DNA from: Artemia franciscana | Lineage: Eukaryota > Arthropoda > Branchiopoda > Anostraca > Artemiidae | Assembly (NCBI RefSeq): GCF_032884065.1 | Contig: NC_088883.1 | Coordinates: forward strand, 26,035,637 to 26,099,636 | Direction: 5' to 3' | Length of the DNA stretch: 64,000 bases | In this document: one piece after another, positions 1-11,499 of the stretch | How the letters are laid out: the number at the start of each line of letters is the position of its first letter | How positions within the stretch are numbered: position 1 is the first letter of the stretch | Program-made: the position numbers and the translations under genes | Notes under the pieces: generated by a model | Database searches by the model: none | Told to the model about the DNA's origin: nothing | What the model saw: the letters and a program-made list of their open reading frames with translations, nothing else

Positions 1-900
1 CTCCTTAATGTTCCCTAATAATTTCATCTTAATACCATTAGCATCATTAGTTGCATTACCTGTAGTGGTAGTATTTAAAGTATAAATATAGTGCCTTCTG
101 GCTAGTTCAAAATCCCCCAAAACCTACCCTTAAAGGTCTAAATTAATAATATAAGTCGTTCTTCAGGTATAGCCTTGTTACCTTTTTGAAAGTACACATG
201 CTTATTGCTTTTTTTAGTTCAAGATCCGCCTAAATACTCCTAAAAATGTTCACCTTAATACCCTTAGCTTTCGCAGCAGCAATAGTTGTAGCAGCATTAG
301 AAGCAGTATGGGAATAGCACCTTTAGTTTCTTCAACATCCCCTTCAACACACACAGAAAGTTTCAGCTTAATACATACCATCAACCATTCCAATGCAATT
401 CTGATTCATCCGCTTGACAATCTGTGTGGGCATAGCGTGTTTCGATGTAGTTCCATACAGCTTCTATATATTCCAAATCTATCGGCTTAATATCCTTAGT
501 TTTAATAGCAATATTATTGGTAACTGTAGAATTAATTCTAGTAGCCTAAACTGTAGTGTCAGTAGCAGTTAAAGAGGTATAAACAGTAATAATAGAACGA
601 GTAGATACAGAAGCATTAGGATGCAAATATTTTCTTTCGGTTAGTTAAAATTCCTCACAACAAGCCATGTTAGTTTCAACTTCAGACACCTAACTGTTCC
701 TAAGATATATCTGTTACATCCTTTTTGACAACCTGCATACCGAGGGCCAGATCTGATTCAGTTTTTCTTTCCCCCTCACAATTTCTTGAAATTTTCACCT
801 TCATGCCCTGAGGTATAGTTGTAATAATAGTCACAGTAGTAGTATTGATATTACTAGTAATATAATGATCAGTCATAAATCTTATTTTAGAACAAACTTG
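1..900. repeat. Degenerate GTA-rich repeat, about four units
   Basis: A loosely conserved segment of the type 'cttaatacc-ttag' followed by a run rich in gta/gca triplets recurs near 29, 252, 486 and 800, so the spacing is roughly 220-310 bp. A second shared piece ('tagttcaa-atcc') recurs near 99, 214 and 638. Units differ by many substitutions and indels, so this looks like an old tandem array or dispersed repeat. A 60-residue open frame at 308-490 lies inside it and shows no protein-like features. No gene is supported here. Confidence 0.45.
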
Positions 901-1179
901 TCATATTTTTTTTAAAACAAAAATATCTGTTTTGCGTTCACTTTCCCGTTGAAGACTCAACAACCATCCTACAAAATCGAACAACAAAAGATATTTAAAA
1001 TGTTTTTGCTTTTTCAACTTTAATAAACAAAAATTATTCAAACTTTAAGGAATATATATTAGTTTATGCATACTAAACTGATAATCCACATCCATTTTTT
1101 TGTACAGCAAAGTGCAAATCATGCTCTAGTCTTGAGAAGGTATGGGGGTTGTCAAAGACATAATTTCCTGACCTTTTAA

Positions 1180-2080
1180 ATAGGCTGAACAAAATAGCTA
1201 TCTTAAAATTTTGATTTGATGCGCTTTGGGAATTAATGGGCGTACGAGGGAGGGGGGAGGGTTGTTGTTGTTGCTCTTCAATCACTTTTACTAATAAAAA
1301 GGGCACTAGCCCTTTCAATTTCCAATCGAAAGAGGCTTTTTCGAAGTTTCTACGACAACAAATGGCCATCTCAAAATTTTTATCCAATGCATTTCACAAA
1401 AATACGAGGATTGGGGGATATACACCCTTCAAACACTCTCAGTCTTGAAAAGAACACTAGAACTTCTGATTACCAATCCAAAGAACCCCCTCCAAAATAT
1501 ACATGATCACCCTTTCTATGTAAACCTTATATGCCCCAGGGCATAGCATATATACTCACAAGTGGTGACGGGGGTATCCACCCCTCGATCACTCTCAATC
1601 TTAAAAAGGAAGCTGGAACATCCTTTCTATATAAACCTTATATACCCCCAGGGCATAGCATACAACCCTCGCCCTAAGGGCTGTGAGGTGGTTTGTCGGA
1701 CCTTTCAACTACGTTGAACAAAATTTTACCTCAAATTTGCAATTGGATGTATTTGGGGAAATGATAGGCGTGGGAGGAGGAGTTAGATGCCCTCCAATCA
1801 CTTTCTAATATTGAAAAGGGCAATAGCCCTTTTAAAATTTTGATTGGATGTGTTTGGGGAAATGGTGGGTGTGAGAGAGTGAAAAAACATTTATTATTAA
1901 AAAAATACAAAACAGTAATAATAGCCACCCCGAGAAGTAAAAACTTGTCCGTGAGGGGGCGTTAGTTGCCCCCCTTTCAATTTTCAATCAAATGAGCCTT
2001 TTTTGAAGTTTCTACGACAACAAATAGACATCTTAAAATTTCTATCAGATATATTTTGGGAAAATACGTGGTGCGGAGGG
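1180..2080. repeat. Diverged pieces of dispersed repeat family A
   Basis: Blocks at 1185-1400, 1710-1870 and 1960-2070 share phrases such as 'tcaaaattttgat', 'ccctccaatcactt' and 'aagggcactag' with the better preserved family A copies near 23.5-24.3 kb and 48.0-48.2 kb. The blocks also repeat one another in tandem with strong divergence. Short frames on both strands are by-products of the G-rich stretches. Bases 900-1180 are plain AT-rich DNA in which I see nothing. Confidence 0.5.
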
Positions 2081-2324
2081 GGTCTTTTTTTTACCTTGTT
2101 AACCAAATGTACTATGAACTGAACTATTAAATGACTATTTATACGCATCTTTAATTTTTTTTTGTCTGAAGTATGGCAAAGGTTTATATTCTTCCATGGT
2201 TGCCGAGAATGAATATTCAGAGATTTTCAACTATGAAATGTGCTTGATGCCATCTATAATTTTCGCAGAAATACCTTTTTAAAGTAAACGCTGAAATATA
2301 GAACAATTTGACTAAAATAGGAAA

Positions 2325-2430
2325 TCAGAAGCGGGGTAAAGAGTTAAGCTTTGAGTAAATTGGTATGTAAGAGGGGTGTATGCAGCAGTGCTGGTCTCAG
2401 GGAGCTTGGTGCTGCAGTGAGTTGTTATTA
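2325..2430 (+). mobile_element. Short LINE 3'-end fragment
   Basis: The segment ending 'cttggtgctgcagtgag' matches the terminal piece of the LINE relic at 26.1-26.6 kb, which encodes the residues SCVGL..LGAA at its C-terminus. Here only about 100 bases survive and the frame is broken. The flanks (2080-2325 and 2430-2790) are AT-rich with nothing else recognisable. Confidence 0.35.
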
Positions 2431-2794
2431 GAAAATTACCAAATTAATATAAGCAGAAATTAGCAAATTAATAGGCTATTAGAAAATTGATGGAAATAGA
2501 CCTGAAATATATATATAGAAAACATTAGAAGAAATAGATACTATAAATACGGGAAAAAGACAGTTCTGGTTATTACCTTTTTAATAAAATATATATTATA
2601 TCATCAAAGCCCCTTTAAGCCTTACATTATTATGGATCATTTAATTTTACTAAAAAATGACCCTGAAACAAACTACCATTAATTTACCTCAAAGCACCAG
2701 AGCCGTCACCAGGATTCGCTACAGAATTTCAACAAAAACGTCTCTTTACGTCTGAACAGATTAGAACAATAGAAATTTTTATTGGCGGTTGATT

Positions 2795-3575
2795 TTTTTC
2801 CAGATGGATATCACCTTTGTAAAAGCAAACAACAAAAATTTTAGGTCGAGGTCACAATGCTTAAGCTGCATCTGAACTTGATAAAAATGATTACGGTTCC
2901 TCTTTAAATAGATGCTGTTAAATTGTAAGCCGTTTTTTTTTTTCTTTGGGTTCAGCCGGGGCACTCTTTCAAAAATTTAGAATGTTTTTGAAAAATTTGA
3001 GGGGGGGTAGCCAGATACTATGGATATATAAACAATAAAATTAAAAAAATAATTTGTCGGTAATTTTGAAGTAAACCTTACCAGGGTCTTAGCCTAGCCT
3101 AAATAGAAAAAGTTGATAAAGACCACAAAAAACACTAACACAATACACAGTAGAAACATATATAAGTATAAATTTACGATTTTTTTTATGCGTGCAATAT
3201 TTAAAAACTAATGCTGGAATACATTATTTTTTTTTCAGTAGAGCACGCGGTTTTTTATCTTTGCTAAGGATTGTTTCACTAAGGTAAGGATAACTTCGCT
3301 GAGGTTAGGATAATAGGATTGTTTTGAAAAACTTTTCATTCTAGTTTTATTGATATTATCTGTTGTAAGTTGTTTCTTGTTATATATTTTTGTATTGCTG
3401 AGGAAGGCCCTTGGACATAGGGCCGAAATATTCATTCTAATTTGTTTCCTACTGTCTTGAGAAATTCCCTAATGTTCTTCTTGTTTTTGGTGTTTGCCTT
3501 TGACTTGGGCTAGACATGGCTCACAGATTACCATATTACGTGATATCCCTCCAGTATTTCGAGTAAAAACGAATT
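2795..3575. repeat. Dispersed repeat F, copy 1 (interrupted)
   Basis: Bases 2795-3252 match 4375-4835 closely over about 440 bp: shared phrases include 'gatatcacctttg', 'ttaggtcgaggtc', 'ggttcctctttaaatag' and 'atgctggaatacatt'. The match resumes at about 3491-3575 ('atattacgtgatatccctcc'), which pairs with 4850-4925. The stretch 3253-3490 has no counterpart in copy 2 and is therefore an insertion. No coding potential is evident. Confidence 0.75.
3253..3490 (+). mobile_element. Insertion in repeat F, possible Penelope-like fragment
   Basis: About 238 bp present in copy 1 of repeat F and absent from copy 2. Near 3396-3430 it holds 'ctgaggaaggccc', a 9-base loop and 'gggccgaaatattc': a GGCCC/GGGCC hairpin followed by a gaaa-type tail. 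Hairpins of the form ctga-ga-(stem)-loop-(stem)-gaaacg recur near the ends of Penelope-like retroelements, which is the only basis for the family name. No reverse transcriptase or GIY-YIG coding sequence is visible. Confidence 0.3.
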
Positions 3576-3894
3576 ATTGTACAATATCATTATTATATAT
3601 AATTCAAAAATATTAAGTTATTTAACTTCCCCCCTAAAAGAGGTCGAAAGTGAAGTAAGATGTACCTCAACCCTCTGATGCTAAATGAGAATCTAAATTT
3701 AGAAATGAGCTTTAGTAAAGTAAGAGATAAGCTAGCCTGTTCTGTAATGCTTTCGACGGGTTTTATCCGTTCATTGACCTCTTTTTGTTATCTTTATATT
3801 TTTCCTCTATAGCTAACAGTTTTTTTCTCGTCAGTTGTCTGTAGCAAATATTCTAGTTCTTATCTTAGGTCACAAAATTTAGATTACTAAGGAC

Positions 3895-4046
3895 TAAGTG
3901 ACCTTGAGTTTCCAGTTTAATGCACCCTTTCCCTGTCTGTTTATTTTACCAAGCATGTTTTTTTTTTTATTGCCTGATGTGTCCATTACAAAACTATCCT
4001 TTACACCTTTAAGAAATATCAACTGTGTCTGGGGGCTATTAATCGC

Positions 4047-4128
<82 letters not shown>

Positions 4129-4325
4129 CATAGGCCCATGGGGAGCTGTCCTCAAATCCTTTTGGTTACATAGAAAGGGCATTAGACCTTTAGTTTTCGT
4201 TTGAATGAACTCTTTCCTTATCTGATGTTTGTTTTACCAAGCATTTTTTTTTTTCTGCCTGGCAAGTCCACTGCAATACTGTCCTTTACACATCTAACAA
4301 TGTCAACTGTACCTGGGGACTAAAA
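3895..4325. repeat. Pair of 140-bp direct repeats
   Basis: Bases 3895-4035 and 4186-4325 align with about 80 percent identity by eye ('ttttaccaagcat', 'actatcctttacac/actgtcctttacac', 'tcaactgt-cctgggg'). They are separated by a (TA)n tract and about 60 further bases. The spacing of about 290 bp suggests a local tandem duplication into which the microsatellite later expanded. Confidence 0.65.
4056..4127. repeat. (TA)n microsatellite
   Basis: About 36 uninterrupted TA dinucleotides. It produces meaningless tyrosine-isoleucine frames on both strands. Confidence 0.98.
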
Positions 4326-4374
4326 GGCTGACTGACTTAACAGGGCATATTAGAACAAAAGAAATATTTGTGGC

Positions 4375-4925
4375 GCTTGAATTTTCCTTGTGGATATCAC
4401 CTTTGCCAAAGTAAACAACAAAAATTTTAGGTCGAGGTCGCAATACTTAAGCTGCATCTGAACTTGATAAAAATGATTATGGTTCCTCTTTAAATAGACG
4501 CTGTTTGAATTGTAGGCCATTATTATTATTTTTTCTTTGGGTTCAGCCAGGGTACTCTTTGTAAGATTTAGAATATGCTTGTAAAATATGTGGGAGGGGG
4601 GTAGCCGGATACTATGGATATATAAACAACTAAATTAAAAATAAATTTGTCGGTAATTTTGAGGTAAACCTTACCAGGGTATTAACCTAGCCTGAATAGA
4701 AAGTTTATGATAAGGACCGCAAGGTACATCAACGTAATATACAGTACATATAAGTATAAATTCACGAGTTTTAATTTATATGTGCAGTATACAAAAATTA
4801 ATGCTGGAATACATTTTTTTTGAAGCAAAGCATGCAGTTCCATTTACCCTTCGGCTTCCCTAGAAATGGGCTCACTAATTGCAATATTACGTGATATCCC
4901 TCCACCATTCCGAATAATAACGCTT
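4375..4925. repeat. Dispersed repeat F, copy 2
   Basis: This is the uninterrupted counterpart of 2795-3575 and runs through 'atgctggaatacatt' directly into 'atattacgtgatatccctcc'. It defines the empty site of the insertion in copy 1. Neither copy encodes a recognisable protein. Confidence 0.75.
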
Positions 4926-5014
4926 CCAAGAAATTTTACCGTTGGCAATTAAATTTGAAAGTATGTTTTTCTTGAATTTGCCTTGGATACTCGTCATAAG
5001 AAACTGAATTAAAA

Positions 5015-5320
5015 GAAAAAAATTACTGAAAGTAAGGAGCAACGTTAAAACTCAAAATGAACAGAAATCATTCTGCATTATAAGAGGTTGCCCCCTTCAA
5101 TACATAGCTCTTTACACTAAGTTTTAGCAAATTTAAAAAATCTTCCTAATCTAATTAAACTGCCCTTGCGTTTCAGTATCTGTTCCAAAAAAAATTGGGA
5201 CAACAGTCAAACTTTAGCCTTAACAGCAAGGCATTGAAAAGGGACGCAATCCATTCATATACAGAGCAATTTCTATTCGATTTGAGTTTTAATGTTACTC
5301 CTTCCTATTAAAAAAAACAA
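5015..5320. mobile_element. Degenerate MITE-like hairpin element
   Basis: The left arm begins 'gaaagtaaggagcaacg' and the right arm ends 'gttactccttcc'. Between them lie imperfect inverted copies of 'acagaaatcattctgca' / 'agagcaatttctattcg' and of the 'ctctttacacta' motif. The same architecture is much better preserved at 46905-47175 and 24816-25038. The stretch 5380-5840 downstream is C-rich, repeat-like DNA with no supported gene. Confidence 0.55.
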
Positions 5321-6129
5321 CTTGATAATTTGAATCTATATAGTGATCGTTTTTCAAATAAGGCCAGCCAATCTGGCTCACTCTTCATGAAAAATTCCCT
5401 TCTCCCTCACGGGAAATTCTCTCGTGGTAAAATACACCCCCACCCCTCTGCAAAATTCCTTCGAGACAGTTCCATCCTCGCCGAAAATTTTGTGTGGACA
5501 TTTCAGCGAGAAAAATTCACCTGAACTTACTTCCTTTGGATATATACCTTGACTAATAACCGTTTTCTCGATCACTTCGGAAATCCCCATCCCCCTCCAC
5601 GGAAATATTTTCCCAGAAATTGAAACACTCTGAGGATACCCCAGATAATTCCCATATCATCTCCACATGCACAATTTAGTTGGTAAAAAGAAAATAAGAC
5701 AATTAAAAAGAATTTCGTACAGGAATTCTGTCAAACTTCTCTAATGTAAATTTTCGCCTGAAAAGTTAAACCCCTGTGAATTTCTCTCTCCACTGAAAAT
5801 TTTCCATATGGAAACCAACTCCAATCACCCCATCCCCCACCCAAAAAAATGTATTAACTTCCAAATAACAAATACCATACGTTAACAATGGGCAAATTTC
5901 TGAACTTACAGCCCTCTGCCCAAGGACATTGGGGGATTATTTTGTCCCTAAAGACATAGGTACTTATGTATTATAGCGACCCCATTCAAGAAGTGAAGTT
6001 AGGTGAAATATACAAAAAAAGGATGAAAAAATAATACTTCATTATCACAATTATGGAAACTACAGAAGAAAATTGAGGAAAGTAATAAATTTTACTGTCA
6101 GTAAACCACGTGTTGACACACTAACCGAC

Positions 6130-6300
6130 TTTTTTTTTTACAAGTTATTACTGTTTTAAAAAGTGGAGTTAAGAGAAAGAGTCAAACTTTAGTGTAAAGA
6201 GTAGGGCGTTGAGGAGGAAAAGCCCCTTTTATATACGGAGTAATTTCTGTCCGTGTTAAGTTTTAATGTCACTCCTTACATTCAGTTAAAAAAAAACTTT
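6130..6300. mobile_element. Solo right arm of MITE-like hairpin element
   Basis: Matches the right half of the hairpin family: 'caaactttagtgtaaagag', then 'gaggaggaaaagcccctttt', then 'tatacggagtaatttctg' and 'tttaatgtcactccttac'. The left arm is missing, so this copy cannot fold by itself. The preceding 5840-6130 is AT-rich with nothing recognised. Confidence 0.75.
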
Positions 6301-6534
6301 TTTTATTTAATTGTACCAAAGAGACTGGGAAACTCATTAGAGTTAGATCTTAGGTAATTTAACATGGTGAAAATTCCCTAGCACCACTAACATTGCTGCG
6401 TCTGGCGACATCTTTACAAGAATAAAAAAAAAAATCAAAGCCAGCTGGATAATTGACAGAACTAATTAGTAGTGTTACAGGACCAAAGCTGAAATTTCTC
6501 TTGAAGTAATATCTAATCGGCATTATTTTTTAAA

Positions 6535-6650
6535 ATTATTTCAAGTCGTTTGGAATGGGAGGATGTCATAAGGAAATATTTAAAGAAAATGGAGAATACC
6601 TGGGAGGGTGTAAAGAGGGAAGCTTTGAATTAATTTGGGATGGGAGAGAC
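6535..6650 (+). pseudogene. LINE reverse transcriptase C-terminal fragment
   Basis: One frame reads WEDVIRKYLKK, then TWEGVKREAL, then a stop in place of the next residue. The same residues occur in the longer relic at 26.1-26.6 kb and belong to the C-terminal tail of non-LTR retrotransposon ORF2 proteins. Only about 40 codons remain. It directly precedes the SINE on the opposite strand. Confidence 0.6.
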
Positions 6651-6699
6651 TCTTAAGGTCCTTAAGGTTCACTAGACTCGTAAGGTCCAAACCGGCGGT

Positions 6700-6972
6700 G
6701 CTGATCTCCGTTTCATGACTCTTCAGCCACGAAGTGCAATGGGGGGCTGGGGGTCAACTGTCCTCTGCTTTGACACACACTTCCTGCTTACCTTCCCTAG
6801 ATTTCTCCAGGTACCCATTTAGAGCTGGGTCGACCCTGGCTGAGCTTAAAGTCACGCCACTAACCCCCGTCCCAAACTAAATAACTGGCCACAACTGGGA
6901 TTGAACCCGTACCCCTTGGACAAAGAATTCCAACACCAGCGCACCAACCACTTAGCCAGGACGGCTTCACCA
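6700..6972 (-). mobile_element. tRNA-derived SINE
   Basis: On the minus strand a polymerase III promoter is readable: an A box TGGCTAAGTGG at 6958-6948 and a B box GGTTCAATCCC at 6907-6897, about 40 bp apart as in tRNA genes. The promoter head is followed toward lower coordinates by a tRNA-unrelated body containing 'gggtacctggagaaatctag'. The head does not keep a full acceptor stem, so this is a SINE and not a functional tRNA gene. The 3' end is uncertain because it abuts the LINE fragment at 6535-6650. Confidence 0.75.
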
Positions 6973-6974
6973 AG

Positions 6975-8430
6975 TAGGCATGGATTAGGGTAGAAAAATC
7001 TTGGCAGGTCTAAGTAGGCTTTTCAATTTTGAGCAGGCAATTTCATTCCTGACATTATGCCACTTCCTTACTCTCTCTAACATTTAATGTATCAAAAAGC
7101 TTTGTAAAACTTAACTACTTCGCTTCGCTTATTCATTTATTTGGCTCAATGTGGGTACATAGACAAAAATTTATTGTACTAAAAATTTCACAGCCTGAAA
7201 CAACCAAAAGAAAATAGAAGAGAATCCTTGTTGTTGGCCAGCTAAGCTGGATTGAACAAGCAAAAAAGTATTTCTGTTTTGATGACCTTGCTAATTTAAA
7301 GTGTACCCAATCTTTCAATATACTCTATGTGGTGAAATCGATTGTCTCAAGGCGATGTGTTTTAAATCAGGTATGTATGCATGAAGGGGGAAGAGTCTTT
7401 GGGACAATGTAACGTCGAAGTACCGAGATGTTAAAAATTCTTATTTGTTGCGTACAACAAATAAAAATATACACATAACAATATATATTATATGTGAAAA
7501 TATACCCCCTCCCAAGGACACACTTATACTTATTGCTCCAAAACACTTGAATATAATTTATTGGGCCCTCTTCTGTATTACTATCACCCATTCGAAAAAT
7601 AATTTTTACAAATGTTAATAAAAAAGGCTTAAAAAAATTAATAGAAAAAATCATATGAATTACAAAGAAAATTTTGCAGCCATTGATAATGCTATTATCA
7701 ATACTGTAATAATTACACCCCTCTCCCCTCTCTCACAGTCCAAGTTTTCAACTTCGTCAGTCAACTTTGAACATGCGTCATTGCTGGCTGATGGCTTACC
7801 ACCAAGTTACCGATTTACATCATATTCCCAAAAATGATATTTCACATCTTTGTTACTATTTGATATAGCTAACTAATGGTACAATACATGTTTGTTCGAC
7901 CCTTTTTTCAGTCGTTAAATGGTCTTACTCTTTTGATGCCAAACTTTTAACAGCACCCTGTTTTAATGGTCTTTTTTAGTACATCCTTTTTATCCAAGAG
8001 TTTGTTTTAGAATATTCTTAGATTACCACAAAATATTCCAATTAGAAGTGACCGGTTTTCGAGCTTTGAACTCACTTCCGGAGCATAAATCCACTCCTCT
8101 AAGTTAATAAACTTAAAACTGAAGTTTACTGAGAATCGCTTCACTAATTGATTGCTTCAATAGTTATATTTGAGTATTGGTCTATTTTATCAGTTTGTAA
8201 GTAACATTCTATTAATTTAGCGCAAAGATGCGGTACTTCTTTTTGTAATATAAAAAAAAACCTTCCAGGACTATCATTTTGAGCAACATCACTTTTCCAA
8301 TTGACTCAATCATTTTATCAGGGTTAATTAAATAATTCCTTTCTTTAGGATCGGCAAGTAGCAAGTATACGATAATCTAGTAATATAAAAAATAAGAAAG
8401 TTTCACTTAACAAAGCGAACATTTTTATTA
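6975..8430. other. Stretch without recognised features
   Basis: AT-rich DNA. Frames of 60-95 codons occur (for example 7367-7654 minus) but none shows protein-like composition, splice borders or known motifs. No repeat shared with the rest of the window was found here. Confidence 0.5.
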
Positions 8431-8439
8431 AGATGAAAA

Positions 8440-8995
8440 AACAAACAAAAAAAAAATCTTTTTTTTTATGGTTTCTTGACTCAGGATGCGGCTCCTTGGC
8501 CGAGGAGGAGAGGCCACACAAGGAGTAGAAGAGCTTAGATGGAGGCCACACAGGGAGCAGAAGAGCTTAGATGAGCAGTAAATTCGTTTAGCAAAGGATG
8601 AGCAAAAAATATAATAGATTTGAAAATGTTAAGGGTCCCATTTCTTTTAAAACATGAAAAGGAGAGATAAAAAGAATAAACAACGGTTTTACTGAAAATT
8701 AACTTTACTTAAGGTTGAGAACCCTTGGTATTTATTTAAACTTTATAATTAAAAGGGGCCACGTCTGCTGCAACGCCTTTTTCTGTGAAAATAAATGCTA
8801 TCACACAAAAAGACGGCAACAGTACACAGACCTCACAGCTTTAGTTCCAAAATTTACTGCTGCAGCTTAATTTTCAACCTAGAAAAGAAAAAGGACGTTA
8901 ATCGATTGGAGATAAAAGATAGAGATGGAGATAAAAACAGCTTTTTGAATCAAAATGTATTTGGAAAACTTCGTAAAAGTATTGCAACGACTTCT
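8440..8995. repeat. Dispersed repeat D, diverged copy
   Basis: Shares an ordered series of blocks with 18118-18560 and 20568-21000: 'ttgactcagga', 'gagcagtaaattcgtt', 'aaggatgagcaaaaaat', 'agaacccttg', 'acacaaaaagacg' and 'aatttactgc'. It also has a local duplication of 'aggccacac-agga' at 8510-8570. The two other copies are nearly identical to each other and much further from this one. Confidence 0.65.
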
Positions 8996-9229
8996 TAATA
9001 CATTTTCTATGTGTATGGTTTGGGTTAGTAGCCAATCACAGCGTTGGTTTTTCTAAAAATTTTTGAAGGGTCTTTGGTAGATAAGACGTTCTTTGGCGTC
9101 AATTGGAGGGGCAGTGATAATTTGGCCCCGCAATACTTTGAAATTACCTTTTTGAGGGGATATTTTCATTCAAAAATCCTTTGTTTTTGGTGTCTTCATT
9201 GCAATAAGACATGTTTCCTAATCCCTAGA

Positions 9230-10297
9230 TTTTAGAAAATATATCCTCCCTACTAAATTTCCATGAATTAACACCATTGCAGGCCCTTAGTAGAAGATAA
9301 TACCCCTAATTTAGTGGAATTCTTCAATGGAACAACTATTTTAATAGTTTTTAAGCTCCAAGCACCGACTCCGTAAAAACCCAAAAAACTCCGTAAAAAA
9401 ATAGTTCTAATTCTGACAATACAAATTCAATGATGGGGATAACAATTCTTTGGCAAAATAATTTCATAGTAGTAGCAGTCAAATGTAGTTGACACTCAAT
9501 TCATCCATACATATTATAAGCTAGTAAAATATTGACAAAAATACTAGTGGACTTGTCACTTTTGAAAAAAAAAAATGGCAGGGTGGTCATATTTTACACA
9601 CTTAATTTTAACTATAGAATCTCGTCTTGTTTACCAAAAAACCATAGTATTAATATATATTTGTTGCTATTGCAAAAAAAAAAAAAAAAAAAAATTACAC
9701 ACGCATCCGTTATCTTTCTTCTGGCAAACAAATACAAAACTCCAGATTTTTGCAGATAGGGAGCTTGAAACCTCTACAGTAGGGTAGAGGAGCTTAAAAC
9801 CTCTGATACGTTGAATCTCCTATAAATTTAGTAGTTGTTTCCCCCTTTTTTCGAAAATAAGGAAACTTTTCCCAGGGTCGTAACTTTGGATGGGTAAAAT
9901 CTCTACAAAAAGATCAACTATCCTTTCCTCTGATTGTGGTTGCGCAACTATTAATGCTGTATCACTTCTGTTAATGTCTTATCGTAATGACTGTTCATTT
10001 TGTGCTTTGGCTGTTCAGTTTGTATTTGGCTAGGGACGAATTTGCCACTGCCCGACAATTTAGCAACTTAAACTGGGAAGCTTTGTCACTAACTTTTGAT
10101 AGTTATGAACCGATTGGCTTTAACAAGGTTTTTTTTGCTCGATAAGACATCGGCTCTTCACCATGCGAGTTAATGCTTTGCTGTTGTGCAGTCTCTCTGG
10201 TTATATACAAGAGACACTAAAGCTTATAATTCCCATCCTAATCAGCTATCGTTCAATATTATACGGCCAAAAGCTCGATACAATGTTAACTATGATT

Positions 10298-10300
<3 letters not shown>
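9230..10300. repeat. Mostly unannotated; family A fragment at 9695-9930
   Basis: Bases 9695-9930 match 48285-48500 in the same orientation: 'cttctggcaaa', 'agatag-agcttgaaa', 'ctctgatacg', 'aaataagg' and 'tcgtaacttt'. They follow a 20-base A run, as in the other copies. This is an isolated end of the composite repeat described at 22990-25050. The remaining bases show nothing recognisable. Confidence 0.6.

Positions 10301-10302
<2 letters not shown>

Positions 10303-10368
<66 letters not shown>
10303..10368. repeat. (CT)n microsatellite
   Basis: About 33 CT dinucleotides with one imperfection near 10356. It generates artefactual Leu-Ser and Arg-Glu frames. Confidence 0.98.
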
Positions 10369-10539
10369 GGGTGGGAGTATAATGGAATCAGAATCATAAA
10401 ACACGGTTGCATGGATATATGGCGTATGCAAACGAAAGGTTCTAACCTTTCATTCAATAACTTAATAACTTTTACTTGGAAATAACTTAAATTTGAATAA
10501 TAATAATAATAATATAATTTTGACCCGCTACAAAAAATC

Positions 10540-11395
10540 AAAGCGGAGTATCAATAAAAGGAACAAAAACAAACAATACAGAAAACAGAAAAAACAAGAA
10601 ACTAAAGCAAACGAGTAAGGCCTCTGTAGGCGGGCAGATACTTATAAGTAGACTGGGGTAATTTGCCAGCAAGCTCCGTGAGCTTCGACCCAATATCTGG
10701 GAAACTATAAACAGATATGAGGCTCTTATTCCTATACCATGGGGGCAGATACAATAGAAAACGGGAAAACCGGAAATAATAAGAACGAATTGAATTGATA
10801 TCTTCTTATGAAAAATAAGGTAAATACAAGAAAGAAACAAAACCGAATAATCTGTAAAAACCGAGTATAATTTTAGCATGAGACTTTCTATTGTATCTAC
10901 CTCGGTTAGCAACAATTTTAGAGTAACTTAATTGGATGTTCTTCTTGCAATCAGCAACAGCGAGAGTCCATAAGGATTTTATTGTTTTACTAACGTTAAT
11001 TCCCAGCCATAGAAATGAAGAGACCGACGGGATGGAAAAAGATCTACAGATTAGAGGAGTAGTAATATTACTATTAAATGAAAGATATTCACACTTTGAA
11101 TAAGAGATTAAGATTAAGAGAAAGTCCAATCGCATGAAGTTTAGATGCTACTGTTGAAACAGACAAAGAGAGCCCTTTTTTTATTCCTACTGATCAAAAG
11201 AATATCATCCGCATAGGCAAAATAAGAAATATAGGACAGATGATATACAAAATTTGAAAATAGAGGGGGAGAGGACAGCACCTTGCCGGACCCCACGTCG
11301 TACTGGAATTTTACTGTCTGAAACCCTCATATCCGTTTTAATCCGCAAAAAGGAACATCCGTTTAATCCGATAAAAGGACCTAAAAACAAATTTT
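10540..11395 (-). pseudogene. Non-LTR retrotransposon reverse transcriptase relic
   Basis: The minus strand carries several broken but clearly protein-like segments in the expected order. At 11390-11205 is GVRQGAVLSPSIF, the reverse transcriptase motif that normally reads GxxQGxxLSPxLF. At 11135-10870 is SLWTLAVADCKKN followed by SYSKIVANRGRYNRK. At 10800-10620 is FLLYLPPWYRNKSL followed by DIGSKLTELAGKLP. The segments lie in different frames and the catalytic FADD/YADD part between them is lost. It is a 5'-truncated, internally deleted copy. The element is distinct in sequence from those at 14.4 kb and 39.7 kb. Confidence 0.8.
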
Positions 11396-11499
11396 AAGAT
11401 TACCATAACTTGAATGATTATATTAATGAGGTTTTTTTTATCACTGCTATTGTTGCTATAGTGGGGCGGAAAAAATCACTAGAATCATGCCCCTCTGGT

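Noticed and set aside
3894-4139. Tyrosine-isoleucine repeat frames (also 21336-21524, 45520-45891)
   Set aside because: Translation of (TA)n microsatellites.
6887-6965. Possible functional tRNA gene on the minus strand
   Set aside because: A and B boxes are present, but no complete cloverleaf or acceptor stem can be formed and a SINE body follows.
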